Counted from the first letter of the stretch, positions 26,012-38,600 are shown. The stretch: DNA of 64,000 nucleotides from Bacteroidales bacterium (GCA_013141385.1 JABFRB010000014.1:308559-372558), one strand, 5' to 3'. Numbers and translations: made by a program. The notes: generated by a model not told the origin, from the sequence alone.

Positions 26012-26099
26012 GAATATGAGATAGCCATAAATAATAAATTTCATTATAAACAAGGTTGTTCATGGCTTTTTATGATATTTTAAAAACAATATAACAGAC

Positions 26100-27410
26100 A
26101 TGAATAAAACGATTAGCTTAGATTTCCGTTTTAGGAAGAGTAACAAGGACACAGCTATTTTTACGGAAAAATTTTTGCAAGATTTAGGTAAATGCCTAAA
26201 CCGTTTTAAGATGGATGCTGCATTGTTAGAGAAAATTTCTTTAACAACTGATAGTTTTGTTTTAATTTTCTTATCGGAGCAAGATTTTGAGGACAAACAA
26301 TTTATTAATGAAATTGCAACCTTAGCCGACTCTCCAAACACTTTATTAATTAATATCAACCCACTAAAAACAATAGAAAAGGGATTCCCTTTACATAAAT
26401 ATAAGCTATTCAGATTTTGGGAAGAGATAAAAGAAACGGGCGAGGTTAGATTATTCAGAAGAAATTCCTCTGAAAATAATGTTTTATACTGGGAAAAAAT
26501 TACAGATATTACCATTTCCATAACTGAGAAATATTTTACTAGCAAAGAATTAAAGAAAGGAAAGATATTTCTTGCTCAATCAGACAATTCACAAGCATCG
26601 GATCGCGATAATCTCTCAAGAGATTTAACCGAAATGGGATATGAGGTTCTTCCTGATCGCCTGTTAAGTCAAGATTTTAATGAGTGTACTGAACAGGTAA
26701 AGCAATATTTAAGAGGATGCTGTTTAATCATACACCCTATTCCTCTTGTATACTCAAAGTATTTTAGCGATAAGCAGATTTCTCTTATTGAGCATCAATG
26801 TATTCTTACATCCCAATTTATTACAACGGATAAGCATCTCAATATTAAAAGGATTATCTGGATCCCTTCAGATTTTGAAATTTCTGATGAGGAAAATCAA
26901 ATCTTTGTTGAAAAAATTCAAAGAGATCTGGATCAATCGAATAATACAATGGTTCTAAAGGTAACATTGGAAGAACTTAAAAAAATCTATCGGAAAATCT
27001 TATCAGGAGAAGAAGTATCAATAGCAGAGAATAATCTACCAGACATCTATGTTGTGGCGGATAATGATGATAAGAAAATAAACGAGAAACTGGTTTTCCC
27101 AGAAGGTGATTCTGGGATGGCAGTGAAAACAAATTATAAAGGGATTACATACAACCAACATCTAAAATATTTAGCAAACTCTCAGGTTGTAGTTATAAAC
27201 TATACCAGTGAAAATGAACCTTGGTTTACGATGAAAGTGAATGATATTTTTAAATCAAAAGGTATGAATTCATCTAAGCCTTTTAAAAAGCTTATTCTTG
27301 TTAAGGAGAACAAGGATTTAAACACATCGGCTTTTGAAAGCCGTTTTTCCGAAATACATGTTTGCTCTTTAGAGGATTTGAAATTGAATTTAGCAGTAAA
27401 AAACAACTAA
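26100..27410 (+). CDS. TIR-like protein, three tandem TIR/flavodoxin-type units
   Basis: A 436-residue cytoplasmic protein. The middle part (~153-300) has the pattern of TIR-type domains found beside STAND NTPases: KIFLAQSDNS, DRDNLSRDLTEMGYEVLPD, VKQYLRGCCLIIHPI, and RIIWIPSDFE. The first (~1-150; SFVLIFLSEQDFED, KYKLFRFWEEI) and last (~313-430; LPDIYVVADNDDKKINEKL, SQVVVINYTSENEPW) parts look like more distant copies of the same alpha/beta fold. A catalytic Glu of NADase TIRs cannot be assigned safely. It lies 12 nt upstream of the nSTAND NTPase, the usual setting for a TIR effector or adaptor. Confidence 0.65.
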   Translation: MNKTISLDFRFRKSNKDTAIFTEKFLQDLGKCLNRFKMDAALLEKISLTTDSFVLIFLSEQDFEDKQFINEIATLADSPNTLLININPLKTIEKGFPLHKYKLFRFWEEIKETGEVRLFRRNSSENNVLYWEKITDITISITEKYFTSKELKKGKIFLAQSDNSQASDRDNLSRDLTEMGYEVLPDRLLSQDFNECTEQVKQYLRGCCLIIHPIPLVYSKYFSDKQISLIEHQCILTSQFITTDKHLNIKRIIWIPSDFEISDEENQIFVEKIQRDLDQSNNTMVLKVTLEELKKIYRKILSGEEVSIAENNLPDIYVVADNDDKKINEKLVFPEGDSGMAVKTNYKGITYNQHLKYLANSQVVVINYTSENEPWFTMKVNDIFKSKGMNSSKPFKKLILVKENKDLNTSAFESRFSEIHVCSLEDLKLNLAVKNN

Positions 27411-27422
27411 TAATTTACTCTT

Positions 27423-30400
27423 ATGGTTACATTAACCGAACAGGGAGCAGTAACAACTAAACTGATTAATCCATTCCCTGGGTTAAGACCCTTTCATACC
27501 AATGAGGCTCACCTATTTTTTGGGAGGGAAGGTCAAAGCGAAGAGGTTCTATCTAATTTATCTCGAAATAAATTTGCTGCTATTCTTGGCGCATCAGGAA
27601 CAGGAAAATCCTCATTAATATATTGTGGGTTGTTACCAATCCTATATGGTGGTTTCCTTCATAATGGCCGATCAAAGTGGAAAGTGATTATTACTCGTCC
27701 AGGTTCAAGCCCTGTGGACAATCTATCACAAGCAATTGCCGAAACCTTTAGCGGTTCCGATGATGAGGAAAAAATCGAAACCGATACCCTAATCAATCGT
27801 GCTCTACTTAAACGATCATCATCGGGTATTATTAATGTTATCAACCAGTATGGGGTTAACCCTCAGGAAAACGTACTGCTACTAATTGACCAGTTCGAGG
27901 AACTCTTTAGATATCAATATACAAGCCATGATGCCGATGCTGTAAATCAGGTCGATCATTTCATTAATATGATCGTGAATACGGTAAGGCAATCCGAATT
28001 ACCTATTTACGTGGTAATTACAATGCGTTCGGATTTTATCGGAGAATGTTCACCCTATCAGGATCTTACTCGCTTAATTAACGATGGTCATTACCTTATA
28101 CCAAGGATGACCCGCGATGATTTTCAGAAAGCAATAACAGGCCCGATTGCTGTGGGTGGTGGAACAATAACGGATCAACTAGTACAACTCCTTCTCAACG
28201 AAATGGGGAATAATCCCGATGAACTTCCTATACTCCAGCATGCATTAATGCGTACATGGGATTATTGGACTTATAATAATTTAACTAACAACCCAATAGG
28301 ACTTAATGAGTATGAAGCAATAGGTAGGCTCGAAAGGGCTCTTTCCAATCATGCCAATGAAGCCTATGATGAACTCAATTTTGAACAAAAACATATCTGC
28401 GAAATAATTTTCAAATCACTAACCGAAAAGGGTGCTGACAATAGAGGAATTCGAAGACCCACAAGTGTTACTGAATTGGCTCAAATTGCGGAAACTAACA
28501 ATCAAGAGGTTATTAAGATAGTTGAGATTTTTCGCAGAAAGGGTAGAACTTTCCTTACTCCTCCCCCAACCATTGAATTGCAATCCGATTCGATGATTGA
28601 TATCTCCCATGAAAGTTTAATGCGAGTATGGGATAAATTAAAAGCTTGGGTGGAGGATGAATCTACTGCAGTTAAAATGTATAATAGGCTTGCTGAATCA
28701 GGTGAGCAGTTCCATCAAGGGAAAACTGGACTTTGGGGCCCTCCCGATTTACAACTTGCAATTAACTGGCGAGAAAAACAAAAACCTAATCTTGCATGGG
28801 CTGTTCGATTTAATCCTGCATTTGAAAGAACAATGGTTTACCTCAAAACTAGTGAGGAGGAGTATATTGCCGAGGAGGAGAATAAGATACGTTTACAAAA
28901 GCGAGCATTAAGGCGATCAAGAATAGTTGCTTTAGTTTTAGGTTCAGCTGGAATGATATCAATAGGTTTAGGATTACTAGCATTTATTCAAAAGCAAGGA
29001 GCTTTAAAATCCGAGGCAAGAGCAAAAGAACAGGAAAAAATAGCCGTAGAAAATGCAAATAAAGCTGAGATTCAGAGAATAAAAGCTGACTCAAGCGCCA
29101 TATATGCAACATCCCAACAAAAAATTGCTGAACAACAAAAGCAATTGGCTGAACAGGAGAAACAAAACGCTGAAATAAATGCTAATGAGGCACAAAAACA
29201 AAAGACTAAAGCTGAAGAGCAAACAATTATTGCACAGGAAAAACAAAAATTAGCAACCGAAAACGAGAAGAAAGCAAAAGAAGAACAAATTAAGGCCGAA
29301 ATAGCCAGAAAAGAAGCTGATAACCGTAAAATGCTTTCAATTGCCCAATCTATGGCGGTTAAAAGTGAGCAAATGCGCACTGATACATTGCTTAAAGGGT
29401 TGCTAGCTTTTCAAGCATTTAGCTTTAATAATGATTACAACGGTGTATCTTATAATCCCGATATTTTTAAATCAGTTTATACCGGATTAAAATTTTTCAA
29501 AGGTGTTAATTTTAACATATATCAAGGGCATACCAGTTTTATTAAAACTTTAGTTCAGGATAAAGAACGAATAATTTCAGGTAGTAGCGATGGTCAAGTT
29601 ATTAGCTGGAATCTCAACGATAAAACCTCAACTGTATTATTATCAAATCAACCTATTGTTAAAAAATTGATTATAAAAGATCAAACCATATTATGTTTAA
29701 CCAATAGCAGTATTGTTAATTATGATTTAAATAGCAAAATACCAGATATTTATAATCTACAAAATGCAGATGTAAAAGACTTATTTATTACAAAGGGGGG
29801 GAAATATCTGTTAGTTTTAAATCAGAGTATCATAATTACAGATGATTATAAAAACCAAGGTGTTGAATTTTATAAAGTAGATTCAAAGATCAATGCTGTG
29901 AAGTATGATTTTAGTACAAGTAATCTTTTTGTTGCACTATCGGATGGTAAAATATTTTACTGGAAGAACTTCCAATCAGAGCAAGAGAAACCTATTCTTT
30001 TGGCTAATATTCCTGATGGAAACTGGGGTGATATTAGCTTTAATGCTCAGAAAAACATTATTGCTGCTGGAACTGCAAATAACCAAGGAGTGATTTACTT
30101 ATGGGATTTCACTAATGGTAATCAAATATCACTACTTAGAGGACATACAGCAAAGATTACAGGGATTTGTTTCTCTTCAGATGGATCTCTTATGGCTTCA
30201 GCAAGTTATGATAAATCAGTTAGACTCTGGCACATGGACGATTTGAGAACTTTACCAATAGTTTTTGATGATCATGGATCATGGGTAACTTCAGTTATGT
30301 TTACAAAAGATGATAAAAATCTGATCAGCGGGGACAAAGACGGTAATATAAGGAGTTTCCCCACTGATGTTAATTCCTTAATTGTCGGTTTTTGTAACTT

Positions 30401-30488
30401 TCTATCAAGGCAACTAACTCAAAGCGAATGGCAAAACTATGTTGGTACAGATATACCCTATAAACCCACTAAATGCACTAATAGGTAA
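27423..30488 (+). CDS. nSTAND1 NTPase with TM helix, coiled coil and WD40-type propeller
   Basis: A 1021-residue signal-transduction ATPase. It opens with NPFPGLRPF (16-24), Walker A GASGTGKSS (56-64), Walker B VLLLIDQFEELF (151-162), sensor TMRSDF (200-205), and the nSTAND1 end IDISHESLMRVWDKL (392-406). A TM helix (~501-522) anchors it; then a long Q/E/K-rich coiled coil (~528-650) and a beta-propeller with WD-type repeats (~700-1000; ASASYDKSVRLW). The cytoplasmic side is probably the NTPase, placing coiled coil and propeller in the periplasm or, if a second crossing exists, the cytoplasm. STAND NTPases oligomerise on ligand binding and drive TIR or other effectors. The next gene overlaps its stop. 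Confidence 0.92.
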   Translation: MVTLTEQGAVTTKLINPFPGLRPFHTNEAHLFFGREGQSEEVLSNLSRNKFAAILGASGTGKSSLIYCGLLPILYGGFLHNGRSKWKVIITRPGSSPVDNLSQAIAETFSGSDDEEKIETDTLINRALLKRSSSGIINVINQYGVNPQENVLLLIDQFEELFRYQYTSHDADAVNQVDHFINMIVNTVRQSELPIYVVITMRSDFIGECSPYQDLTRLINDGHYLIPRMTRDDFQKAITGPIAVGGGTITDQLVQLLLNEMGNNPDELPILQHALMRTWDYWTYNNLTNNPIGLNEYEAIGRLERALSNHANEAYDELNFEQKHICEIIFKSLTEKGADNRGIRRPTSVTELAQIAETNNQEVIKIVEIFRRKGRTFLTPPPTIELQSDSMIDISHESLMRVWDKLKAWVEDESTAVKMYNRLAESGEQFHQGKTGLWGPPDLQLAINWREKQKPNLAWAVRFNPAFERTMVYLKTSEEEYIAEEENKIRLQKRALRRSRIVALVLGSAGMISIGLGLLAFIQKQGALKSEARAKEQEKIAVENANKAEIQRIKADSSAIYATSQQKIAEQQKQLAEQEKQNAEINANEAQKQKTKAEEQTIIAQEKQKLATENEKKAKEEQIKAEIARKEADNRKMLSIAQSMAVKSEQMRTDTLLKGLLAFQAFSFNNDYNGVSYNPDIFKSVYTGLKFFKGVNFNIYQGHTSFIKTLVQDKERIISGSSDGQVISWNLNDKTSTVLLSNQPIVKKLIIKDQTILCLTNSSIVNYDLNSKIPDIYNLQNADVKDLFITKGGKYLLVLNQSIIITDDYKNQGVEFYKVDSKINAVKYDFSTSNLFVALSDGKIFYWKNFQSEQEKPILLANIPDGNWGDISFNAQKNIIAAGTANNQGVIYLWDFTNGNQISLLRGHTAKITGICFSSDGSLMASASYDKSVRLWHMDDLRTLPIVFDDHGSWVTSVMFTKDDKNLISGDKDGNIRSFPTDVNSLIVGFCNFLSRQLTQSEWQNYVGTDIPYKPTKCTNR

Positions 30489-31510
30489 TGAAACGAATTT
30501 TACTCATAACTTCTATTCTTTTCCTTGGCATATCGGCCATTAAATCACAAAATACATGTGCCGATCAACTCAAGGTGGCACAGCGAAGATTTGATGATGG
30601 ACTCCTCGACGATATTCCACAACTTCTATCTAATTGTATGAAAGATGGATTTACCAAAGAGGAAAAAGCAAACGCCTATAAACTTCTTATTCAAACTTAT
30701 CTTTTTAGTGAACAAACTGAAAAAGCTGATTTGGAAATGCTTAAATTTTTAAAGGAGTTCCCCAACTATTCAATTGCAGTTAATGATCCTAAGGAGTTTA
30801 TCAACCTTTACAGCACATACCGAACGAAACCAATATTTAAAGTGGAGATCAAAGGAGGTTTTAATTTCTGTATGCCAAAATTTATTGAACCGTTTGGTGT
30901 TGGTAATACCTCAAAGAGCCACCCAGCCTACAAATCTAAACTTGGTTATAATGTTGAGGTTAACTTTATAAATAAACTATATAAGGATTTTGAGTATAGC
31001 ATTGGGGCATCGCTGATACTTTCGAACTTTGATTACTCCAATAAACCATTTGAGTATTCTACTGTAACGGGAACATTTAAGAACAATTATTTAGGACTTC
31101 CAATTGCTGTGAGATATAATTATAAATTCAAAACAGTAAATCTATTTACCAAAGTAGGGCTTGAATTTGTGTATTTATTTCAATCGTCAGTAAATTTAAC
31201 TCGCACAGATATAAACGTAGGAAGATCAGAGCCATATACTGGCATCGAAAATCTTTTATTATCACATAAAAAGTTTGATGTTAGACCATTGTTAGCTATT
31301 GGAACAGCATTGAAAGTAAGAAATGCTCAATTTCTGATTACTGCTGGGTTCAAATTTAGCACTAAAACTCAGTTAAATAGGCAGAAGACTTATTTGAATC
31401 CATTACTTCAAGAAAAATATTTCTTTGCCGAGGATGAGTTGTTATTAAATCAATCCTTTATATCATTTTCATACATCCGCCCCATTTATAAACCCAAGAA
31501 AATTAGGTAA
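30488..31510 (+). CDS. Outer-membrane barrel with periplasmic helical region
   Basis: A 340-residue protein: signal peptide (MKRILLITSILFLGISAIKS), a ~90-residue helical TPR-like part (KEEKANAYKLLIQTYLFSEQ), then a PorT-type barrel (FKVEIKGGFNFCMPKF, YLGLPIAVRYNYKF, FLITAGFKFS). The start ATG overlaps the previous stop by one base (TAATG), so production is coupled to the nSTAND protein. The helical part is a fair candidate to meet the propeller or the lipoprotein encoded next. Confidence 0.75.
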   Translation: MKRILLITSILFLGISAIKSQNTCADQLKVAQRRFDDGLLDDIPQLLSNCMKDGFTKEEKANAYKLLIQTYLFSEQTEKADLEMLKFLKEFPNYSIAVNDPKEFINLYSTYRTKPIFKVEIKGGFNFCMPKFIEPFGVGNTSKSHPAYKSKLGYNVEVNFINKLYKDFEYSIGASLILSNFDYSNKPFEYSTVTGTFKNNYLGLPIAVRYNYKFKTVNLFTKVGLEFVYLFQSSVNLTRTDINVGRSEPYTGIENLLLSHKKFDVRPLLAIGTALKVRNAQFLITAGFKFSTKTQLNRQKTYLNPLLQEKYFFAEDELLLNQSFISFSYIRPIYKPKKIR

Positions 31511-31511
31511 T

Positions 31512-32651
31512 ATGAAGAGATCTTATTTCATATTTTTTCTAGCAATAATGCTTATTTCGTGTGAAAAACCAATATCGGAATTTCAATCAAAAAACTTTAT
31601 TAAGTTTTTTGGAAGTGGCTTTGAAAGCAAGGGTAACGATGTAGTTGAACTATCCGATGGAGGCTATGTAATTACAGGTTATGATAAAGTAAATGCTTCG
31701 AATCAACAGATATTTGCAGCTAAGGTTGATAAAAATGGGAATTTGATTTGGAGTAATACTTATGGAAAAAGCGCAGCTAAAGAGGAAGGAAAAATTGTTA
31801 AAGAGGTATCCGATGGTTTTTTAATTGCTGGTATTTCCACCCCGACGAGTTCTAGCATTACTCATTCATTTATTATGAAGGTCAACACGTATGGTGATTC
31901 GCTTTGGTATAAAGAATTTCGCGATTCTACCTATAGCATTGTGGTTAATGATATTCTTGTGACTAATAGTAATATTTATATTGCTGGTCAATCCTATAAA
32001 TCGGATGTAAGCAAAACAGATTTTTACAGAGCAAAGTTAGATACTTCAGGAAAATTCATCTACGGAAAATCAAGTTTTCTGGCATCTAACAGCTCTTATA
32101 AAAGAATCTTTCAGCAGCAAGACAATAATCTACTTTTAATCGGCACACATGGTGTAAACAACGTAATCTCAATGGTTACGGTAGATCAAAGTACGATGAA
32201 CGAAACTAGTCCTATTAATACTGTAACTCCCAACGAAACCGCTGCTGATGCTATTCTCAATGGCGATAAATTGTATCTACTTATAAATAATAGCCAATCG
32301 GGTTTAAAATTATCAAAGTTAAACTCTGGCTATATTGAGGAATGGCAAACAGAAACAATAAGTTCAGTTGTAGGTAAATCAGTTGCCTATAATGAAGACG
32401 GGACTCTAATGATATGTGGTGAAAGCATTGATGATTTAGGCAATCCTTTAATAAACTTTATAAAGGTAAATGCTGATGGTAGTGTTTATTACGGACAACA
32501 ATTCTATAGAACTTTTTATGGGACGATTGGAAGGGTAATGCAAACAAAAGATAAAGGGTTAATTCTGGTTGGAACAACTAATTCAACCTATGGAACAAAT
32601 GTGCAGTTGATAAAGACTGATAAGGATTACTTTATGCTTAAAAACAATTAA
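31512..32651 (+). CDS. Beta-propeller lipoprotein
   Basis: A 379-residue lipoprotein with lipobox MLISC (Cys17). Repeats of the type DGGYVITGYD..., KVDKNGNLIWSNTYG, DGFLIAGIS, GTNVQLIKTDKD are the delta-60/PQQ-like propeller blades common in Bacteroidota surface proteins. One base separates it from the barrel gene and 11 nt from the giant secreted protein, so it likely forms a surface or periplasmic complex with them. Confidence 0.75.
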   Translation: MKRSYFIFFLAIMLISCEKPISEFQSKNFIKFFGSGFESKGNDVVELSDGGYVITGYDKVNASNQQIFAAKVDKNGNLIWSNTYGKSAAKEEGKIVKEVSDGFLIAGISTPTSSSITHSFIMKVNTYGDSLWYKEFRDSTYSIVVNDILVTNSNIYIAGQSYKSDVSKTDFYRAKLDTSGKFIYGKSSFLASNSSYKRIFQQQDNNLLLIGTHGVNNVISMVTVDQSTMNETSPINTVTPNETAADAILNGDKLYLLINNSQSGLKLSKLNSGYIEEWQTETISSVVGKSVAYNEDGTLMICGESIDDLGNPLINFIKVNADGSVYYGQQFYRTFYGTIGRVMQTKDKGLILVGTTNSTYGTNVQLIKTDKDYFMLKNN

Positions 32652-32662
32652 GAAATAGGGCT

Positions 32663-35600
32663 ATGAAACTCAAAAAACTTTTGATACTTATAGTAATAGT
32701 ATCATTAAATTGCATCTCACTATTTGCAACTGAAACGCTTACACCTGTTCATATCCAATCAGATAATGCATCTTCAAGTTTAGCAAAAGTTGGTGATAAT
32801 ATTGCACTAACATTTACTTCATCAGGTGCAATTAGCAGTGTAGTGGTTACTATATCTGGACATAACATTACTGGGGGAAATTTAACAAACGTTGGGAATA
32901 ATTGGACTGCTACATATACAATGGTAGGAGGAGATTCCGAAGGAGCCATTGCTTTTACTATAGATTATACTGAAATGGTAGCACAAGTAACAAGTACAAC
33001 GGATGGAAGTTCCGTAACATTCGACAAAACATCCCCCGCTGCACCAACCATTTCAGGTATCTCGGCAGGTTATTTCAGCACCAATCAGACCTTTACAGTT
33101 AGCGGCGAGGCGGGTGCTACTATTGAGTACTCAACTAATAATGGGGGCTTATGGACTTCATACTCTGGCGCAGTAACTCTATCGGCAGAGGGAACATACA
33201 ACGTACTTGCTCGTCAAACCGATCAAGCAGGAAATGGTCCAACAGCATCTGCGGTTATCACCCTAACCATAGATAAAACAGCCCCTACTGCCCCAACCAT
33301 CTCAGGTATTTCAGCGGGTAGCTATAACACCGATCAGATTTTTACGGTCAGCGGCGAGGCTAGTGCTACCATAGAATATTCAACCAATAACGGGGGACTA
33401 TGGACGGCTTACTCTGGCGCAGTAACCATATCGGCAGAGGGAACGTACAACGTATTGGCACGCCAAACCGATCAGGCAGGAAATGGGCCAACAGCATCTA
33501 CAGCAATCACCCTAACCATAGATAAAACAGCCCCTGCAGCACCAACCATCTCAGGTATTTCAGCGGGCAGCTATAATACCGATCAGATTTTTACGGTCAG
33601 CGGCGAGGCTAGTGCTACTATAGAATACTCAACTAATAATGGGGGCTTATGGACTTCATACTCTGGCGCAGTAACTCTATCGGCAGAGGGAACATACAAC
33701 GTACTTGCTCGTCAAACCGATCAGGCAGGAAATGGGCCGATAGCATCTGCGATAATCACCCTAACCATAGATAAAACAGCACCTGCAGCACCAACCATCT
33801 CAGGTATTTCAGCGGGTAGCTATAATACCGATCAGATTTTTACGGTCAGCGGCGAGGCTAGTGCTACCATAGAATATTCAACCAATAACGGGGGACTATG
33901 GACGGCTTACTCTGGCGCAGTAACCATATCGGCAGAGGGAACGTACAACGTATTGGCACGCCAAACCGATCAGGCAGGAAATGGGCCAACAGCATCTACA
34001 GCAATCACCCTAACCATAGATAAAACAGCCCCTGCAGCACCAACCATCTCAGGTATTTCAGCGGGCAGCTATAATACCGATCAAATTTTTACGGTCAGCG
34101 GCGAGGCTAGTGCTACCATAGAATATTCAACCAATAACGGGGGACTATGGACGGCTTACTCTGGCGCAGTAACCATATCGGCAGAGGGAACATACAACGT
34201 ATTGGCACGCCAAACCGATCAGGCAGGAAATGGGCCAACAGCATCTGCAATAATCACTCTAACTATAGATAAAACAGCACCAAATGCTCCTTCTGTTACA
34301 GGTACTACACCAACCAACGATCAAACCCCAACATGGAGTTGGTCTGCTGGCGGAGGTGGTGGTAACGGGACATTTCGCTATAAACTTGACGATAGTGATC
34401 TTACCAGTGGCGCAACTACTACAACATCTTTAAGTTATACACCTGGTACAAATCTCACTGAAGCAAGCCACACTCTTTATGTTCAGGAACGTGATGCAGC
34501 TGGAAACTGGTCAACTAGTGGTAGTTTTGTAATTGTAATTGATATTACAACCCAAACTCCAACACTTACGTTACCCGCAAGCAATTCATTTATAAATAAA
34601 GATGTAGAAATAAAGTTTACTCTACCAGAAGTCGCCAAAAGTGGAACTGTAAAGATGACTTTCATAAGACCATCCGCTACTGATAGATCTGTTACATTCA
34701 CATCTGATTTTGAAACATCTGGAGAGCATACCACCATGCTCAATGGTGAAGATCTTGTTAATAATATTCATGTTGCATCGGGGAATGGAAATAATTATTT
34801 ATACGATACAGGTGTTTATAGCATTAAAATTGAATACCAAGATCTTTTAGGAAACCCTGTTTCCTTTGTAACAAATACAAATATCCAATATGGTTCAACG
34901 AAACCTACTCCTAGTTTTCAAGCAATTTCATCTCCAAGAAATACAAGGGTAGGAATAGTGAACTTAGATTTCGATAAGTATGTAAAAGCCGCTCAGGTTA
35001 CTTGGGACGACTTTACACTTACAAGAAACGGAACAACTAATGTTCCGCTTGATAATAGCCTTCCGTTTACTTTTACTCATGATTATGATTATGGTGGATG
35101 GTATTCAAATTCTTTCACATTAGACCTTACAGTCTATAACACATTGACCGATGGTAGCTACGAATTAAAGCTTAAAGCAACGGGTACTGGAATTAAAGAT
35201 TTTTATGGTAACGATTTAATGTCTGGTGCAAATGTTATTTGGACAATGGATGCAACACCACCAACTTTAACCACAGTTCATATTCAATCCAATAATGCGA
35301 ATCCTGCATTTGCTAAGCCCGGGAATGAAATTACGGTTAGTTTTACATCATCAGAAACCATTCAAACTCCAACTGCAACAATTAATGGGAATGTGGCATC
35401 AATCAGTTTTGTGAGTGGAAATAGTTGGACAGCAAAATATATAATGGTAAATGGTGATACTGAAGGAGATATTACATTTAATATTTCATTTCAGGATTTA
35501 GCAGGGAATAATGCCAACGTTACCTCTGTTACCGATGGGAGTTATGTTACTTTCTTGAAATCCGCACCAACATTATCAACAACAACCATAAAATCAAATA

Positions 35601-38600
35601 ATACTAATATCGCTTTAGCAAAATCTGGAGATATTATAACCCTTGATTTCACTTCTGCAAAAGCATTAGCAAATGTTGTAGTTACTATTGCTGGGCATAC
35701 TGTAATAGCAACAGGTAGTGATGGCGATAAAACATGGACTGCATCTTATATTATGACAGGAACAGATGCAGAGGGAACTATACCATTTACAATTAATTTT
35801 ACCGACAAACCTGGTAATGCAGGAGTACAGGTTTCTAACGCTTCTACTTCAGTAATATTTGATAGAACACTTCCAACATTAAGTTCTGTTAGTATTTCAT
35901 CAAATTATGTTAATACTAATAAGGTTGGTGTTGGTGGCATTGTCACATTGACTATTACTGGATCAGAGAATCTTGTAATAAATGCTGGTGATATTAAGTT
36001 TGAAGGGAATAATGCTACTATTGCTGGATCGAATAATAGCTGGACAGCAACTTACACTATGCTATCTTCAAATACTGCAGGTATCGTTCCTTTCACTATT
36101 AATTTTACTGATCTTGCTGGAAATATTGGTACTCAAGTTATTTCTTCTACAAATGGGTCTAGCGTCACCTTTGATCAAACAAGTCCTGTTTTGTCAAGTG
36201 TTAGTATACTATCCAACAATATTGTTACTACACAGGCTAAGGTTGGGAATTTGATTTCTATGTCGTTCACAGCAAGCGAAGCGATTGAGGGTGTTGCCAT
36301 TAAACTAAACGGGAAAAATATTTCAGTTACCAATCCAAGTGGAAATAATTGGACAGCCAACTATACAATGTTAAGCGGTGATGCTGAAGGAGCATTATAC
36401 ATAACAATTGATTGTAAAGATTTCTCAGGAAATACTGCACAAATTACTAATACATCAATAACCTTTGATAAAACGGCACCAATTCTGACTGAAGTTAAGA
36501 TATCATCGAATAATATTACACCTGCTTTTGCAAAAGAAGGTGAAATCGTTACTCTAACATTTAAGACCAATGAGGATATTAAAACTCCAGTTGTCGGAAC
36601 AAATTTAGGTAATGCTTCGGTTACTGGAGGTCCAAGAGACTGGACAGCCACAAGAACTGTTGCTGCATTAGATGCACAAGGATTAATTACTTTTAGTATA
36701 CCAATTATTGATTTATCCGATAACAGCGGAACAACCGGTACTTCTACCACTAATGGCTCAAGCGTAACTGTTGATTGTTTATCGCCAACAATATCTGCAA
36801 CTGTTCCTTTTGGTATTTATAAAGTTGGAAGTACAATCCCTGTAACTATCACCTCTGATGATAAAACTTATACTGGACAAACCATTAGTGTTAATAGTAA
36901 AGTTCAAACTTTAATTAACAATAACAACAATACTTATACTATTAATTATCAGGTTCAGGAAGGAGATGACCAACTTAGTTCAGTAGCAACTTTACCTGTG
37001 AATTTGTTATTAAAGGATTATGCTGGTAATACCAATGTTGCCTTAACATCTGCTACAGTAGTAGGGGGTACTTTAACATTAAACTCAAGTACACCTCAAA
37101 TATCCTCTTTTACAAGTGATGCAACCGGTGCTGGAATTTTAAAGATAGGCGATCAAATAGTATTTACGTTAACTACAGCAATAGCTGAAACAGGTTTAGC
37201 TGTTACGCCATCTACCTATAATAGCAAACCTTTAACATGGACAACTACAAATGGTGGAGGTACATATACGGCAACCTATACTGTTCAGGAAGGGGATGCC
37301 GATCAAGTAACCCCATTACAACTTAGTAGTATTACTATAGCTGATGGAGCTGGTAACACAAGTAATCCTTATAGTTATACTAGTATTGGCAAAAGTATTT
37401 ACGCGACAAGACCTACTTATACAATTTCAGGAACTTCCTCACGCTGTGTAGGAGCAGCTAATTTAGATGTAACCTTTACTTTTACTGGCAAACAACCATT
37501 TACATTTACATACAACGATAAAGACGATGGTTCTGGAACGAGTACCACAATCAATAATTTATATGCCAATAGCAAAGTTATAAGTGTTGCAAGTGGTTCC
37601 TATATTATCACTAATCTTGTAGATGGATCAACTAATTCTGCTACAACTAACTCATCCGTAAAAGCAATAATCACAGAGAATGCCTTGCCTTCAATTACAT
37701 TCATTAATTCACTGAATCCTGGCTTAACAATTAATAAACTGGCTAGCGCCTACCGATTAATAGATTTTGTTACCTCACCAACTGGGGGAACTTTTACGGG
37801 TGATTGTGTTGGCTCAACTGGTGGATTTGCATACTTTTACCCTTCATTAGCGGGGGTAACGACTACTCCTGTTGTTAAAACTATAACTTATTCTTATACT
37901 AATAGTAGTACTGGTTGTTCAAGTACTAACACTTTTAATATTCAAGTAACAGGTACAAAGGCTTTTTTAACAGGTTTAAGTTCGAATAAAAGTTATTGCG
38001 TTTCAGCAACTGAAGCGACCCATGTTATTACAGCTACTGGTATGGGTGCTATTACTGCCGAAAGTTTTTCAGTAACTGGTGCTACTAAAGGAGTGGAATG
38101 GGACGATTACGCTACTACACCGCATAGTATTATTATTGATCCAAAACTTTTCTCAACTGGGAACCATGATATAACCTATACCTATACTGAAGATGGAACC
38201 ACTTTGAGTACTACTGAAACCATTACTATTGTTCGTGTAAGTACAACCATTGATTTTGGTCCTCTTTCTGATAAATATTGTAAAAACAGTGAGCCCATTA
38301 CTCTTGTTGGTGATTTACCAGTAGGTACTGGTCATTTCTCGTGTTCATCAACTGGTTTCTCAACAGTGGCTAATTCAAATTCGGCAACATTTTCACCATC
38401 TTCTGCTCCATTGAGCTCCACGATAACAATTTCATACTACTACGAGACTCCTGAGGGTTGCCAATCAACGCCCAAAGAACACACAACAATAGTTAATCCA
38501 GTACCAACACCAGATTTCACTATCAAAGACAACTACAATTTTGATGAAACTCCAATTTTCTTAAATCCTCCCGCCAATGGAAGTTACTCGGGTGAAATTA

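Noticed and set aside
36361..36750. A 129-residue minus-strand ORF
   Set aside because: Antisense shadow of the giant Ig-repeat gene; the composition follows the sense codons.
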